Assembly (NCBI RefSeq): GCF_937891315.1
Contig: NZ_CALAGI010000008.1
Span: 1 to 10,748, forward strand
Direction of reading: 5' to 3'
Length of the DNA stretch: 10,748 bases
Source: an uncultured Amaricoccus sp.
Lineage (GTDB): Bacteria > Pseudomonadota > Alphaproteobacteria > Rhodobacterales > Rhodobacteraceae
A program made the translations under genes and the position numbers. A model generated the notes under the pieces. The model saw nothing but the letters and a program-made list of their open reading frames with translations, was not told the DNA's origin and did not search any database. Shown piece by piece: positions 1-6,344 of this stretch; within the stretch, counting starts at the first letter, position 1; the number at the start of each line of letters is the position of its first letter.

Positions 1-14
1 AAATCAAGACTCTA

Positions 15-52
15 GAGCGGACGAGCCGGCTCTGCCGGATCGGACTCCGCTC
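15..52 (-). terminator. Putative hairpin terminator behind the DUF1127 gene
   Basis: A nested inverted repeat lies 15 bases past the DUF1127 stop codon. The outer arms, GAGCGGA (15-21) and TCCGCTC (46-52), pair perfectly over 7 bp. An inner stem, CCGGC-TCT-GCCGG, occupies 26-38. Read on the minus strand, the structure is followed by a mixed, moderately T-rich stretch ending in TTGATTT at the window edge. It could end the DUF1127 transcript, but the U-tract is poor. In Rhodobacter sphaeroides the DUF1127 gene ccaF1 is followed by co-transcribed CcsR small RNAs; the CU-rich loop motif of those RNAs is not visible here. Confidence 0.4.
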
Positions 53-67
53 CAGACCCGGTCGCCG

Positions 68-274
68 TCAGGCGCCGTGGACGGCCTGCCGGGCGATGTC
101 GCGAATATTGTGGCGCGAGATCCCGAGGTCGCAGAGGTCACGGTCCGAATGGGCGGCGAGCTCGCGATATATTTCCAGATAGGCGCGACGATCGGCGAAC
201 GCCTTGCTGACGCGCGCGAAAAGGCCGGGCTCGTTCGCGACCTGGTAGCTCTGGGGATAAATGGCATGTGCCAT
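68..274 (-). CDS. DUF1127 small protein
   Basis: This is a 68-residue basic protein of the DUF1127 family. The family core is at residues 36-61, with YRELAAHSDRDLCDLGISR followed by HNIRD, the usual Y-R-E-L...L-x-D-[LI]-G-[IL]-S-R pattern near the C-terminus. The variable N-terminal part (residues 1-30) is normal for the family. From published work, not from this sequence, small DUF1127 proteins of alphaproteobacteria such as CcaF1 of Rhodobacter sphaeroides can bind RNA and affect small-RNA maturation and stress responses; whether this copy does so is inference. The ATG at 272-274 is preceded by a clear Shine-Dalgarno, AGAGGA (282-287 on the minus strand), with a 7-base spacer. There is no membrane segment or signal peptide. 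It is transcribed divergently from the small ORF at 520-768. Confidence 0.9.
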   Translation of the reverse strand: MAHAIYPQSYQVANEPGLFARVSKAFADRRAYLEIYRELAAHSDRDLCDLGISRHNIRDIARQAVHGA

Positions 275-322
275 GACTTGTTCCTCTCACGTGCATCGGC
301 CCGGCGCGCCCCGTGGCGCGGG

Positions 323-340
323 TCGCGGATCATACCGCGA
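323..340 (-). promoter_or_regulatory. 18-bp dyad around a candidate -10 box upstream of DUF1127
   Basis: On the minus strand the sequence reads TCGCGG-TATGAT-CCGCGA: a perfect 6+6 inverted repeat flanking TATGAT (329-334), which is close to a consensus -10 hexamer. Transcription from it would start near position 322 and give a leader of roughly 48 bases to the DUF1127 ATG. No good -35 hexamer is seen at 16-18 bp, so either the promoter depends on an activator or the match is chance. The dyad is what a repressor operator overlapping a -10 would look like. Confidence 0.3.
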
Positions 341-450
341 TCAAGATCCCGACCGGCATGGCATTGAACTTAGGCGGAATGCTGCGCTGCACAATGGCCG
401 TTGCGAGAAACCCGTCATGCCGTTGGAGCATTGCTCGCGGCGCACGCGAT

Positions 451-478
451 TTACGCGCTGCTCACGCTCGTGTCACGC
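451..478 (+). repeat. Three helically phased TYACGC repeats (possible response-regulator site)
   Basis: TTACGC (451-456), TCACGC (462-467) and TCACGC (473-478) follow each other at an exact 11-bp period, and GGCAGGG follows at 490-496. The same arrangement recurs at 10468-10495. Tandem 11-bp direct repeats (a 7-bp half-site plus a 4-bp spacer, as in the Pho box) are typical binding sites of OmpR/PhoB-family response regulators. That reading is inference. The element lies 42 bases ahead of the ATG of the ORF at 520. Confidence 0.4.
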
Positions 479-519
479 CCGGGGGGCTAGGCAGGGACAT
501 CAGCAAGAGGATCGCCGCC

Positions 520-768
520 ATGTCGCACCAGCCGATGACTTCGTCCGCCCACCCAGCCGCCCCGACCCGCGCCGCCATGATCGACCTCGTCTCCCGCGAG
601 CAGGCGGGTCGGGGCGCGGGCGGGCTCTTCGCCGAGGAATGCGACCTGATCGAGGCGCTGCAGGCGATCGTCGCCCAGACCGGCCGCGCCGGTTTCCACG
701 GCATCGGAGCGCCGCGCGACAATATGCGTGACACGCTGGCCCGCGTCTTCGCCGAGTTCAGCTACTGA
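520..768 (+). CDS. Hypothetical small protein (82 residues)
   Basis: I do not recognise this protein. It has 82 residues: a Pro/Ala/Ser-rich start (1-20), a likely helical middle (about 36-54, ECDLIEALQAIVAQ), and a C-terminal stretch at 62-72 containing GAPRDNMRD. That stretch weakly resembles the GISRHNIRD segment of the DUF1127 protein encoded next door, so it may be a distant relative. The reading frame could extend upstream, but the ATG at 520 is chosen because AAGAGG (505-510) sits 9 bases before it. Its codons end almost always in G or C, as expected of a real gene here. No signal peptide or membrane segment is seen. The stop (766-768) runs 7 bp into the 3' end of convergent plsY, so no terminator separates them. 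Confidence 0.6.
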   Translation: MSHQPMTSSAHPAAPTRAAMIDLVSREQAGRGAGGLFAEECDLIEALQAIVAQTGRAGFHGIGAPRDNMRDTLARVFAEFSY

Positions 769-1394
769 GCGCGGCCCTTGGCGCCGATCCGCGGCTCGGC
801 GCCGGAGAACAGGCGGCCGATATTGGCATGGTGCCGCAGCCAGATCAGGGCCGCCAGCACGAGGCCGAGCCAGACCGATTGCGGCGGCCCGAAGAGGGCG
901 AGCCAGATCGGCGCCGTCGCGGCGGAGATCAGCGCGGCCAGCGAGGAATAGCGGAAGATCGCCGCCGTCGCCGCCCAGACCGCGCAGCAGAGCAGGCCGG
1001 CGAGCGGCGCCAGCGCCAGCGTCACGCCGAGGAACGTCGCCACGCCCTTGCCGCCGCGAAACCGTAGCCAGACGGGGAAGAGATGGCCGATGAAGGCGCC
1101 GAAGCCGGCGACGATCGCCGCCGTATCGCCCAGGAAGTACCGCGCCACCAGCACCGCGACGGCGCCCTTCGCCGCGTCGAGCAGCAGTGTCGCGGCCGCG
1201 GCGCCCTTGTTGCCGGTGCGCAGCACGTTGGTCGCGCCGATATTGCCCGACCCGATCGCGCGCAGGTCGCCAAGGCCGAGCGCCCGGGTGATCAGCAGAC
1301 CGAAGGGGATCGAGCCGACGAGATAGGCCGGCAGAAAGACATAGGGCGCCGACTTCACCGCGAAGGCGACGAGGAGCATCAGGCCACTGATCAT
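762..1394 (-). CDS. plsY: Glycerol-3-phosphate acyltransferase PlsY
   Basis: PlsY is an inner-membrane enzyme that transfers the acyl group from acyl-phosphate to sn-glycerol-3-phosphate, giving lysophosphatidic acid, the first acylation in phospholipid synthesis. At 210 residues it has the normal length, with several hydrophobic membrane segments. Family motifs are in order: GSIPFG (27-32), the glycine-rich GSGNIGATNVLRTGNK loop (48-63), GHLFPVWLRFRGGKGVAT (103-120) and RHHANIGRL (187-195). It is the last gene of the pyrB operon. Its ATG (1392-1394) overlaps the TGA of the preceding gene as ATGA, indicating translational coupling. The 3' end overlaps the convergent small ORF by 7 bp. Nothing in the sequence suggests loss of function. 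Confidence 0.97.
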   Translation of the reverse strand: MISGLMLLVAFAVKSAPYVFLPAYLVGSIPFGLLITRALGLGDLRAIGSGNIGATNVLRTGNKGAAAATLLLDAAKGAVAVLVARYFLGDTAAIVAGFGAFIGHLFPVWLRFRGGKGVATFLGVTLALAPLAGLLCCAVWAATAAIFRYSSLAALISAATAPIWLALFGPPQSVWLGLVLAALIWLRHHANIGRLFSGAEPRIGAKGRAQ

Positions 1395-2664
1395 CGGGTC
1401 TCCCGGGTGAAGATCTCGCGGCCCCCGACCCAGGTGGCGAGGACGCGGCCCTGCATGCGGCGAAGATCGTAGGGCGTGTTCTTCGATTTCGAGCGCAGCG
1501 TCGCGCGGTCCAGCACGAAGGGCGCGTCGGGATCGAAGAGCACGAGGTCGGCCGGCGCACCGGGGCGGAGCCGCCCGGCTTCGAGCCCGAGCAGGCGCGC
1601 GGGATTGAGCGACAGCGCCCGCCAGAGCGCCGTCGGGTCGAGATGGCCGGCGTGATAGAGCTGGGTCGCCGCCGGCAGCAGGGTCTCGAGCCCGACCGCG
1701 CCCGAGGCGGCTTCCTCGAACGGCAGGCGCTTGTCCTCCTCGTCCTGCGGCGTGTGGAACGAGCCGATGACGTCGATCGCGCCCGCCATCACCGCCTCGA
1801 CCATGGCGATCCGGTCGTCCTCGGACCGCAGCGGCGGGGTCAGCTTGAAGAAGGTGCGATAGTCGCCGATGTCGAACTCGTTCAACGTCAGGTGATGGAT
1901 CGAGCAGCCGGCGGTCACGGCGAGCCCGGCCGCCTTCGCCCGGGCGAGCGCGGGCAGGGCGCGGGCGGTCGAGATCTGGTCGGCGTGATAGCGCGCGCCG
2001 GTCATCTCGACGATGGCGAGATCACGCTCCAGCCCGATCCGCTCCGCCATCGGCGAGACCGACGGCAGGCCGAGTTGCGAGGCGAAGGGGCCCGAGGTGG
2101 CACAGGCGCCGGCCGACAGCACCGGATCCTGCGGATGGCCGATGATGAGCGCGCCGAGCCCCGCGGCGTAGGTGAGGCAGCGCTGGAATACGCGGACATT
2201 CGCCACCGCCCGCGCATCGGTGAAGGCGACCGCGCCGGCGTCCATGAGAAAGCCGATCTCGGTCATCTCGGCGCCCCCGCGGCCCTTGGTCAGGGCGGCC
2301 ATCGGCATCACCCTGACCGGGCCAGCCTCGACCGAGCGGCGCAGCAGGAATTCGAGCCCCTCGGGCGTGTCGATCGCCGGGCTGGTGTCGGGCCGCGTCA
2401 CCATGGTGGTGACGCCGCCGGCCGCCGCCGCCGCGCCCGCCGTGCGGAAGCTCTCCTTGTGCCGCTCCCCCGGCTCACCGATCTTTACGCCGATGTCGAT
2501 GATGCCGGGGGCGAGCCACTTACCGTCGCAGTCAACGATCCTCCCTGTGCCGCGACCTTGGGTTGAGTCGGTTAGCAATTCCTGAATCCGCCCCTCGGCG
2601 ATCACCATGCCGCCGGGCCGCGCCTCGTCCGTCTCGGGGTCGATCAGGCGGGCGTTGACGAGGG

Positions 2665-2671
<7 letters not shown>
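1391..2671 (-). CDS. pyrC: Dihydroorotase-like protein, probably catalytically inactive (PyrC/PyrX type)
   Basis: This 426-residue amidohydrolase-fold protein aligns along its full length with class I dihydroorotases: N-terminal beta-sandwich, WLAPGIID (52-59), GGVTTMVTRPDT (85-96), TPPLRSEDDR (278-287), and C-terminal GRLRPGAPADLVLFDPD (366-382). The key residues are missing. The metal-binding D-x-H-x-H after PG is D59-I-G-V-K63; the usual AHVST is ADQIST (230-235); the catalytic D of TDHAPH is lost in GSFHTPQ (303-309). It probably cannot make dihydroorotate and instead supports the aspartate transcarbamylase encoded just upstream, as described for the inactive PyrC' of Pseudomonas. Automatic annotation would call it dihydroorotase. 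Its ATG (2669-2671) overlaps the pyrB end by 7 bp, with no strong Shine-Dalgarno, so it is probably translationally coupled. Confidence 0.93.
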
Positions 2672-3647
<976 letters not shown>

Positions 3648-3648
<1 letters not shown>

Positions 3649-3675
3649 CTATAGCAGGCGCGCCGGAGGGGGCAA
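3648..3675 (-). promoter_or_regulatory. Candidate pyrB operon promoter
   Basis: On the minus strand, TTGCCC (3670-3675) and TATAGA (3648-3653) are separated by 16 bp, a reasonable -35/-10 pair. The -10 runs into the A of the only in-frame ATG. If this promoter is used, transcription would begin near 3641, downstream of that ATG, and the protein would have to start further in. Confidence 0.4.
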
Positions 3676-3708
3676 GCCGGGTTGGACGGCGCGGCCAAGG
3701 CATTGCGT

Positions 3709-3725
3709 CGGGCGTGTTTCGCCCG
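3709..3725. other. Short GC-rich hairpin between yggS and pyrB
   Basis: CGGGCG-TGTTT-CGCCCG is a perfect 6-bp stem with a 5-base loop, 37 bases beyond the yggS stop codon. Neither side carries a T-tract, so it is at most a weak terminator or pause site for yggS. Confidence 0.3.
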
Positions 3726-3761
3726 GCTGTCCCAAGTCACCGGGAGGGCGCGCCGAAGCGG

Positions 3762-4412
3762 TCAGTCGCGGGTGCCGAAGAGGGCGGAGCCGACGCGCAC
3801 ATGCGTCGCGCCATGGGCGATGGCGGTTTCGAAATCGGCGCTCATGCCCATGGAAAGACCAGGGAGGCCGTTGCGCTCGGCCATCGCCCGGAGTGCTTCG
3901 AAATGCGGCGCGGGATCCTCGTCGGCCGGCGGGATCGCCATCAGGCCGAACAGCGGCAGATGATAGCGCGTCCGGCAGGCGGCGACGAAGGCGTCGATCG
4001 CCTCGGGATCGAGCCCGGCCTTCTGCGGTTCGCGCCCCGTGTTCACCTGCGCGAAGAGGGTAGGGCAGTGGCCGCGGGCCTGAACGGCGTCGGCCAGGCG
4101 CTGGGCCAGCTTGTCGCGATCGAGGCTGTGGATGACGTCGAAGAGTTCGAGCGCGCGGCCGAGCTTGTTGCTCTGCAGCGGCCCGAGGAGATGCAACTCG
4201 ACCGGACCGAATTCCGCGCGGAACGCGGGCCATTTGCCGTCCGCCTCCTGCACGCGGTTCTCGCCGAAGGTCCGATGACCCGCTTCGAGGACGGCCCGCA
4301 CGCGATCCGCCGGCTGGACCTTCGAAACGGCGACGAGGGTTACCGAGGCCGGCGGCCGGCCAGCGGCGGCGGTGGCGCGATCGACGCGGGCGCGAATGTC
4401 CTGAAGCGACAT
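3762..4412 (-). CDS. YggS family pyridoxal phosphate-binding protein (PLP homeostasis)
   Basis: This is a cytoplasmic PLP-binding protein of the YggS/PROSC/YBL036C family, a single alanine-racemase-like TIM barrel without known enzymatic activity that helps buffer vitamin B6 and affects amino-acid pools. At 216 residues it is slightly short but complete. The PLP lysine is K31 in TLVAVSKVQ. Other family blocks are GENRVQE (50-56), HLLGPLQSNK (74-83), QVNTGREPQKAG (122-133), GLMAIPP (156-162), SMGMSADFE (187-195) and phosphate-binding HVRVGSALFG (204-213). The ATG (4410-4412) has a GGAG about 10 bases upstream. It lies alone between the porin terminator and the pyrB promoter region and is probably transcribed by itself. 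Confidence 0.95.
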   Translation of the reverse strand: MSLQDIRARVDRATAAAGRPPASVTLVAVSKVQPADRVRAVLEAGHRTFGENRVQEADGKWPAFRAEFGPVELHLLGPLQSNKLGRALELFDVIHSLDRDKLAQRLADAVQARGHCPTLFAQVNTGREPQKAGLDPEAIDAFVAACRTRYHLPLFGLMAIPPADEDPAPHFEALRAMAERNGLPGLSMGMSADFETAIAHGATHVRVGSALFGTRD

Positions 4413-4480
4413 GGAACGGGCACTCCGCGCGTGACGGCCGTTGAAAAACCACCGGGCGAGAAATCAGCCGGTCGAAATAA

Positions 4481-4507
4481 GAAAGGCGGGCTTTCCGCCC
4501 GCCTTTC
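4481..4507 (-). terminator. Rho-independent terminator of the porin gene
   Basis: GAAAGGCGGGC and GCCCGCCTTTC form a perfect 11-bp stem around the loop TTTCC. On the minus strand the stem is followed directly by TTATTTCG, and the structure starts about 24 bases after the porin stop codon. The lack of a T-tract on the plus-strand side fixes the direction. Confidence 0.9.
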
Positions 4508-4531
4508 CAGGTCTCACTGTCCCGTGAAGGA

Positions 4532-5575
4532 TCAGAACGCCATCGAGATACCGAAGTCGGCCGTCGTCGCCGCGTCGCCACCCGAGAGGAACTTGTAGTT
4601 CTTCTGGATGCCGCCGTTGACGGTCGCGCCGCCACCGAGGTCGTACTGACCGGTCAGGGCATAGGCCTGCTCGCCGTCGATCTCCGAAAGGCCGCCGTCG
4701 GCGCTGATCACGTTGCGATACCAGGCGCCGATGTCGAAGTCGCCGAAGCCAGCGGTCAAGCCAACGCCGAGGGTCTCGAACGAGTCGCCGTCGGAGTCCG
4801 CGTTGTCGTAGATGATGTTGCCGCCGAAGTCGCCGAAGGTGCCACCGATGACAGCCGAGTACTGCTTGCCGCCAGGAATGGTCACGTTGTCCGCCGGCCC
4901 GGGGGCGCCGATGTCGGTGAACTCCTGGTAGTCGTAGTAGCCGAGGCCGATGTTGAAGGTGCCGCCGGCGAATTCACCCGCGTAACCACCACCGACGCCA
5001 ACCGCGTCGAGCTCCTTGTTCGACGACAGCGACAGGCCGAAGCCGGCGATCTCGAAGTCGTAGCGGATGGTCGGACGAGCGTCCGGGTTCGAGAAGAAGT
5101 TGTTGGTGTCGTCGCCACCGAACGAACCGCCGTTCGAGATGAACGCGGTCTCGTCCAGATCGCCGAGGCCGGTCAGCGAGTAGTCGCCAACCAGGTCGCC
5201 AACCCACTGCTCGTCGGCGCCGTTGGTGTCGCCCATGGTCAGGGTGCCGAAGGCGCCCGAAACGAAGACGTCGCCAGCGTTCTGACCCAGCGAGCCGCCG
5301 GAGCCGGCGATGGCATTGTCGGCGCGGATCGTCGCACCGAAGGTGATCCCGGAGTTGGTCTCACCCGTCATGTTCACGCCGAAGCGGACACGGGAGACGG
5401 CACGCAGGTCGTCGGACGGCTTGCCATCGTCGTCGAGATTGACGGTACCGTCGTTGTTGATGCCATAACCAAGACCCATGCGGGCGCTGCCGAACAGCGA
5501 GATCCCCTGAGCCGAGGCCATGCCGCCAACCGCGAGAGCGGCCAGGGCGGTGGTTGCGAAGAGTACGTTCTTCAT
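4532..5575 (-). CDS. Outer-membrane porin (Rhodobacter type)
   Basis: This is a 347-residue outer-membrane beta-barrel porin of the Gram-negative/Rhodobacter class, forming water-filled channels for small solutes. A signal peptide is clear: MKN, a hydrophobic core to about residue 18, and an A-S-A site (20-22) with cleavage before Q23. The mature protein opens with ISLFGSARMGLGYG, the usual first strand. It is rich in Gly, Asp and Asn, has alternating hydrophobic strands, contains no cysteine, and ends in Phe (FGISMAF), the BAM recognition signal. The Shine-Dalgarno GAGGA (about 5583-5587) precedes the ATG by 7 bases. A single-gene transcript is expected, with its own promoter, leader and terminator. 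Codon use is less extreme in GC than in neighbouring genes, consistent with high expression. Substrate specificity cannot be read from the sequence. Confidence 0.95.
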   Translation of the reverse strand: MKNVLFATTALAALAVGGMASAQGISLFGSARMGLGYGINNDGTVNLDDDGKPSDDLRAVSRVRFGVNMTGETNSGITFGATIRADNAIAGSGGSLGQNAGDVFVSGAFGTLTMGDTNGADEQWVGDLVGDYSLTGLGDLDETAFISNGGSFGGDDTNNFFSNPDARPTIRYDFEIAGFGLSLSSNKELDAVGVGGGYAGEFAGGTFNIGLGYYDYQEFTDIGAPGPADNVTIPGGKQYSAVIGGTFGDFGGNIIYDNADSDGDSFETLGVGLTAGFGDFDIGAWYRNVISADGGLSEIDGEQAYALTGQYDLGGGATVNGGIQKNYKFLSGGDAATTADFGISMAF

Positions 5576-5588
5576 CGCTTTTCCTCGT

Positions 5589-5630
5589 GTTTCTTCGTTC
5601 GAAACCTATCTCAAATCCGGGACATCCGGA
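5589..5630 (-). other. Two small inverted repeats in the porin leader
   Basis: GTTTC-N7-GAAAC (5589-5605) and TCCGG-N5-CCGGA (5616-5630) lie between the candidate porin transcription start and the Shine-Dalgarno. As RNA they could form two short stem-loops in the roughly 60-base leader. This may stabilise the mRNA or be a target of small-RNA control, but the arms are only 5 bp and chance is possible. Confidence 0.3.
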
Positions 5631-5642
5631 CCAAGTGAGGAT

Positions 5643-5672
5643 GTATTCGCTCATCGCCCTGTCACGGGTCAA
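5643..5672 (-). promoter_or_regulatory. Candidate porin promoter
   Basis: On the minus strand TTGACC (5667-5672) matches the -35 consensus at five of six positions. At 18 bp it is followed by GAATAC (5643-5648); a 17-bp spacing gives CGAATA. Transcription would start near 5636 and leave a leader of about 60 bases. Confidence 0.45.
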
Positions 5673-5759
5673 GCACGGCACGGAGGCCATGAACGTTTGC
5701 TTCAGATGTTGATGCAGCTTTGCCACAGTGATGCCGGGTGCCCGATTTCGGGTTAGCGC

Positions 5760-5787
5760 TTGCCCGCGGATTGCCGAGCCTTTACAC
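5760..5787 (+). promoter_or_regulatory. Candidate promoter of the DUF3576-leuS-lptE-holA operon
   Basis: TTGCCC (5760-5765) and TTACAC (5782-5787) stand 16 bp apart. They would place transcription near 5794, about 26 bases before the GTG at 5820. A perfect short dyad, CCCGA-TT-TCGGG (5741-5752), lies just upstream. The match is modest, but no other promoter-like gap exists before leuS. Confidence 0.35.
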
Positions 5788-5819
5788 ACCGCCGAGGTAT
5801 TCATCGCTCGGAAGCCGCC

Positions 5820-6299
5820 GTGATACGCACGCCCGCGATATGGTTCGTCTTCTCCGCCTGCGCGGCGCTATCCGCTTGCGGCGACGCGGAAACCCAGACC
5901 CAGTCCGCCATCGAGAAGCGCAACATCGCGAACGAGGTCAGCGAGGAGTCCATCTTCGATCTGTTTCGCCAGCGCAACCAGCCCGACCTCGGGGTCGCGG
6001 TCAACAAGGATATCTGGAGGGCCTCGCTCGACATCCTTTCCTTCCTGCCGCTGGAGAGCGCGGACCCGTTCTCCGGCGTCCTCATCACCGGCTGGGGACG
6101 GGTGGCCGGCGATCCGACGCCGTTCCGCGTGACCGTCTACGTGAGCTCGGCCGCGCTCGATGCCCGCTCGCTCAAGGTCGCCGCCTTCCGCCAGCAGGGC
6201 GGCCGGGCGGTCGGCGTGACGGAGGCTGACAACCGCGCGCTGGAGAACGCGATCCTGACGCGGGCCAGGCAGCTGCGGATCGCCGACGCCGGGCGCTGA
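5820..6299 (+). CDS. DUF3576 domain-containing lipoprotein
   Basis: This is a 159-residue predicted lipoprotein of the DUF3576 family, which is common in alphaproteobacteria and has no established function. The GTG at 5820 is preferred because it gives a compact type II signal peptide with lipobox L-S-A-C20 and has a GGAA 6 bases upstream. A longer reading from TTG at 5760 would put about 20 charged residues ahead of the signal peptide and would start inside a candidate -35 box. After Cys20 comes a polar linker, then the family block at about 62-86, N-K-D-I-W-R-A-S-L-D-I-L-S-F-L-P-L and S-A-D-P-F-S-G. The remainder looks like a small alpha/beta domain with strands FRVTVYVSS and LKVAAFRQ. It heads the operon, 45 bp before leuS, and probably acts at the cell envelope. 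Confidence 0.88.
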   Translation: MIRTPAIWFVFSACAALSACGDAETQTQSAIEKRNIANEVSEESIFDLFRQRNQPDLGVAVNKDIWRASLDILSFLPLESADPFSGVLITGWGRVAGDPTPFRVTVYVSSAALDARSLKVAAFRQQGGRAVGVTEADNRALENAILTRARQLRIADAGR

Positions 6300-6344
6300 T
6301 CCGGCACGACCGGCCCGGCGCGACCCGATAGGAAGGATGGCCTG

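Noticed and set aside
1643..2566. 307-codon open frame opposite the dihydroorotase-like gene
   Set aside because: Arg/Gly/His-rich composition without motifs, lying opposite a clearly conserved gene; a GC-driven shadow frame.
3709..3725. Hairpin behind yggS as an intrinsic terminator
   Set aside because: The 6-bp stem is perfect but no T-tract follows on either strand, so it is listed only as a hairpin.
4413..4480. Single GTCACGCGCG on the minus strand upstream of yggS as a third copy of the phased element
   Set aside because: Only one unit is present, without 11-bp repeats, so it is indistinguishable from chance in this composition.
3649..4635. 328-codon minus-strand frame overlapping yggS and its flanks
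   Set aside because: It is out of frame with the conserved YggS sequence, runs through the porin terminator, and its translation is Arg/Ser/Pro-rich without a domain.
5760..5819. TTG at 5760 as start of the DUF3576 lipoprotein
   Set aside because: It would add about 20 charged residues before a signal peptide that fits well from GTG 5820, it has no Shine-Dalgarno, and it overlaps a candidate -35 box.
6300..6344. T-box or leader-peptide attenuator before leuS
   Set aside because: Only 45 bases separate leuS from the upstream gene. No leucine-codon run, specifier-like structure or terminator is present beyond a normal Shine-Dalgarno.
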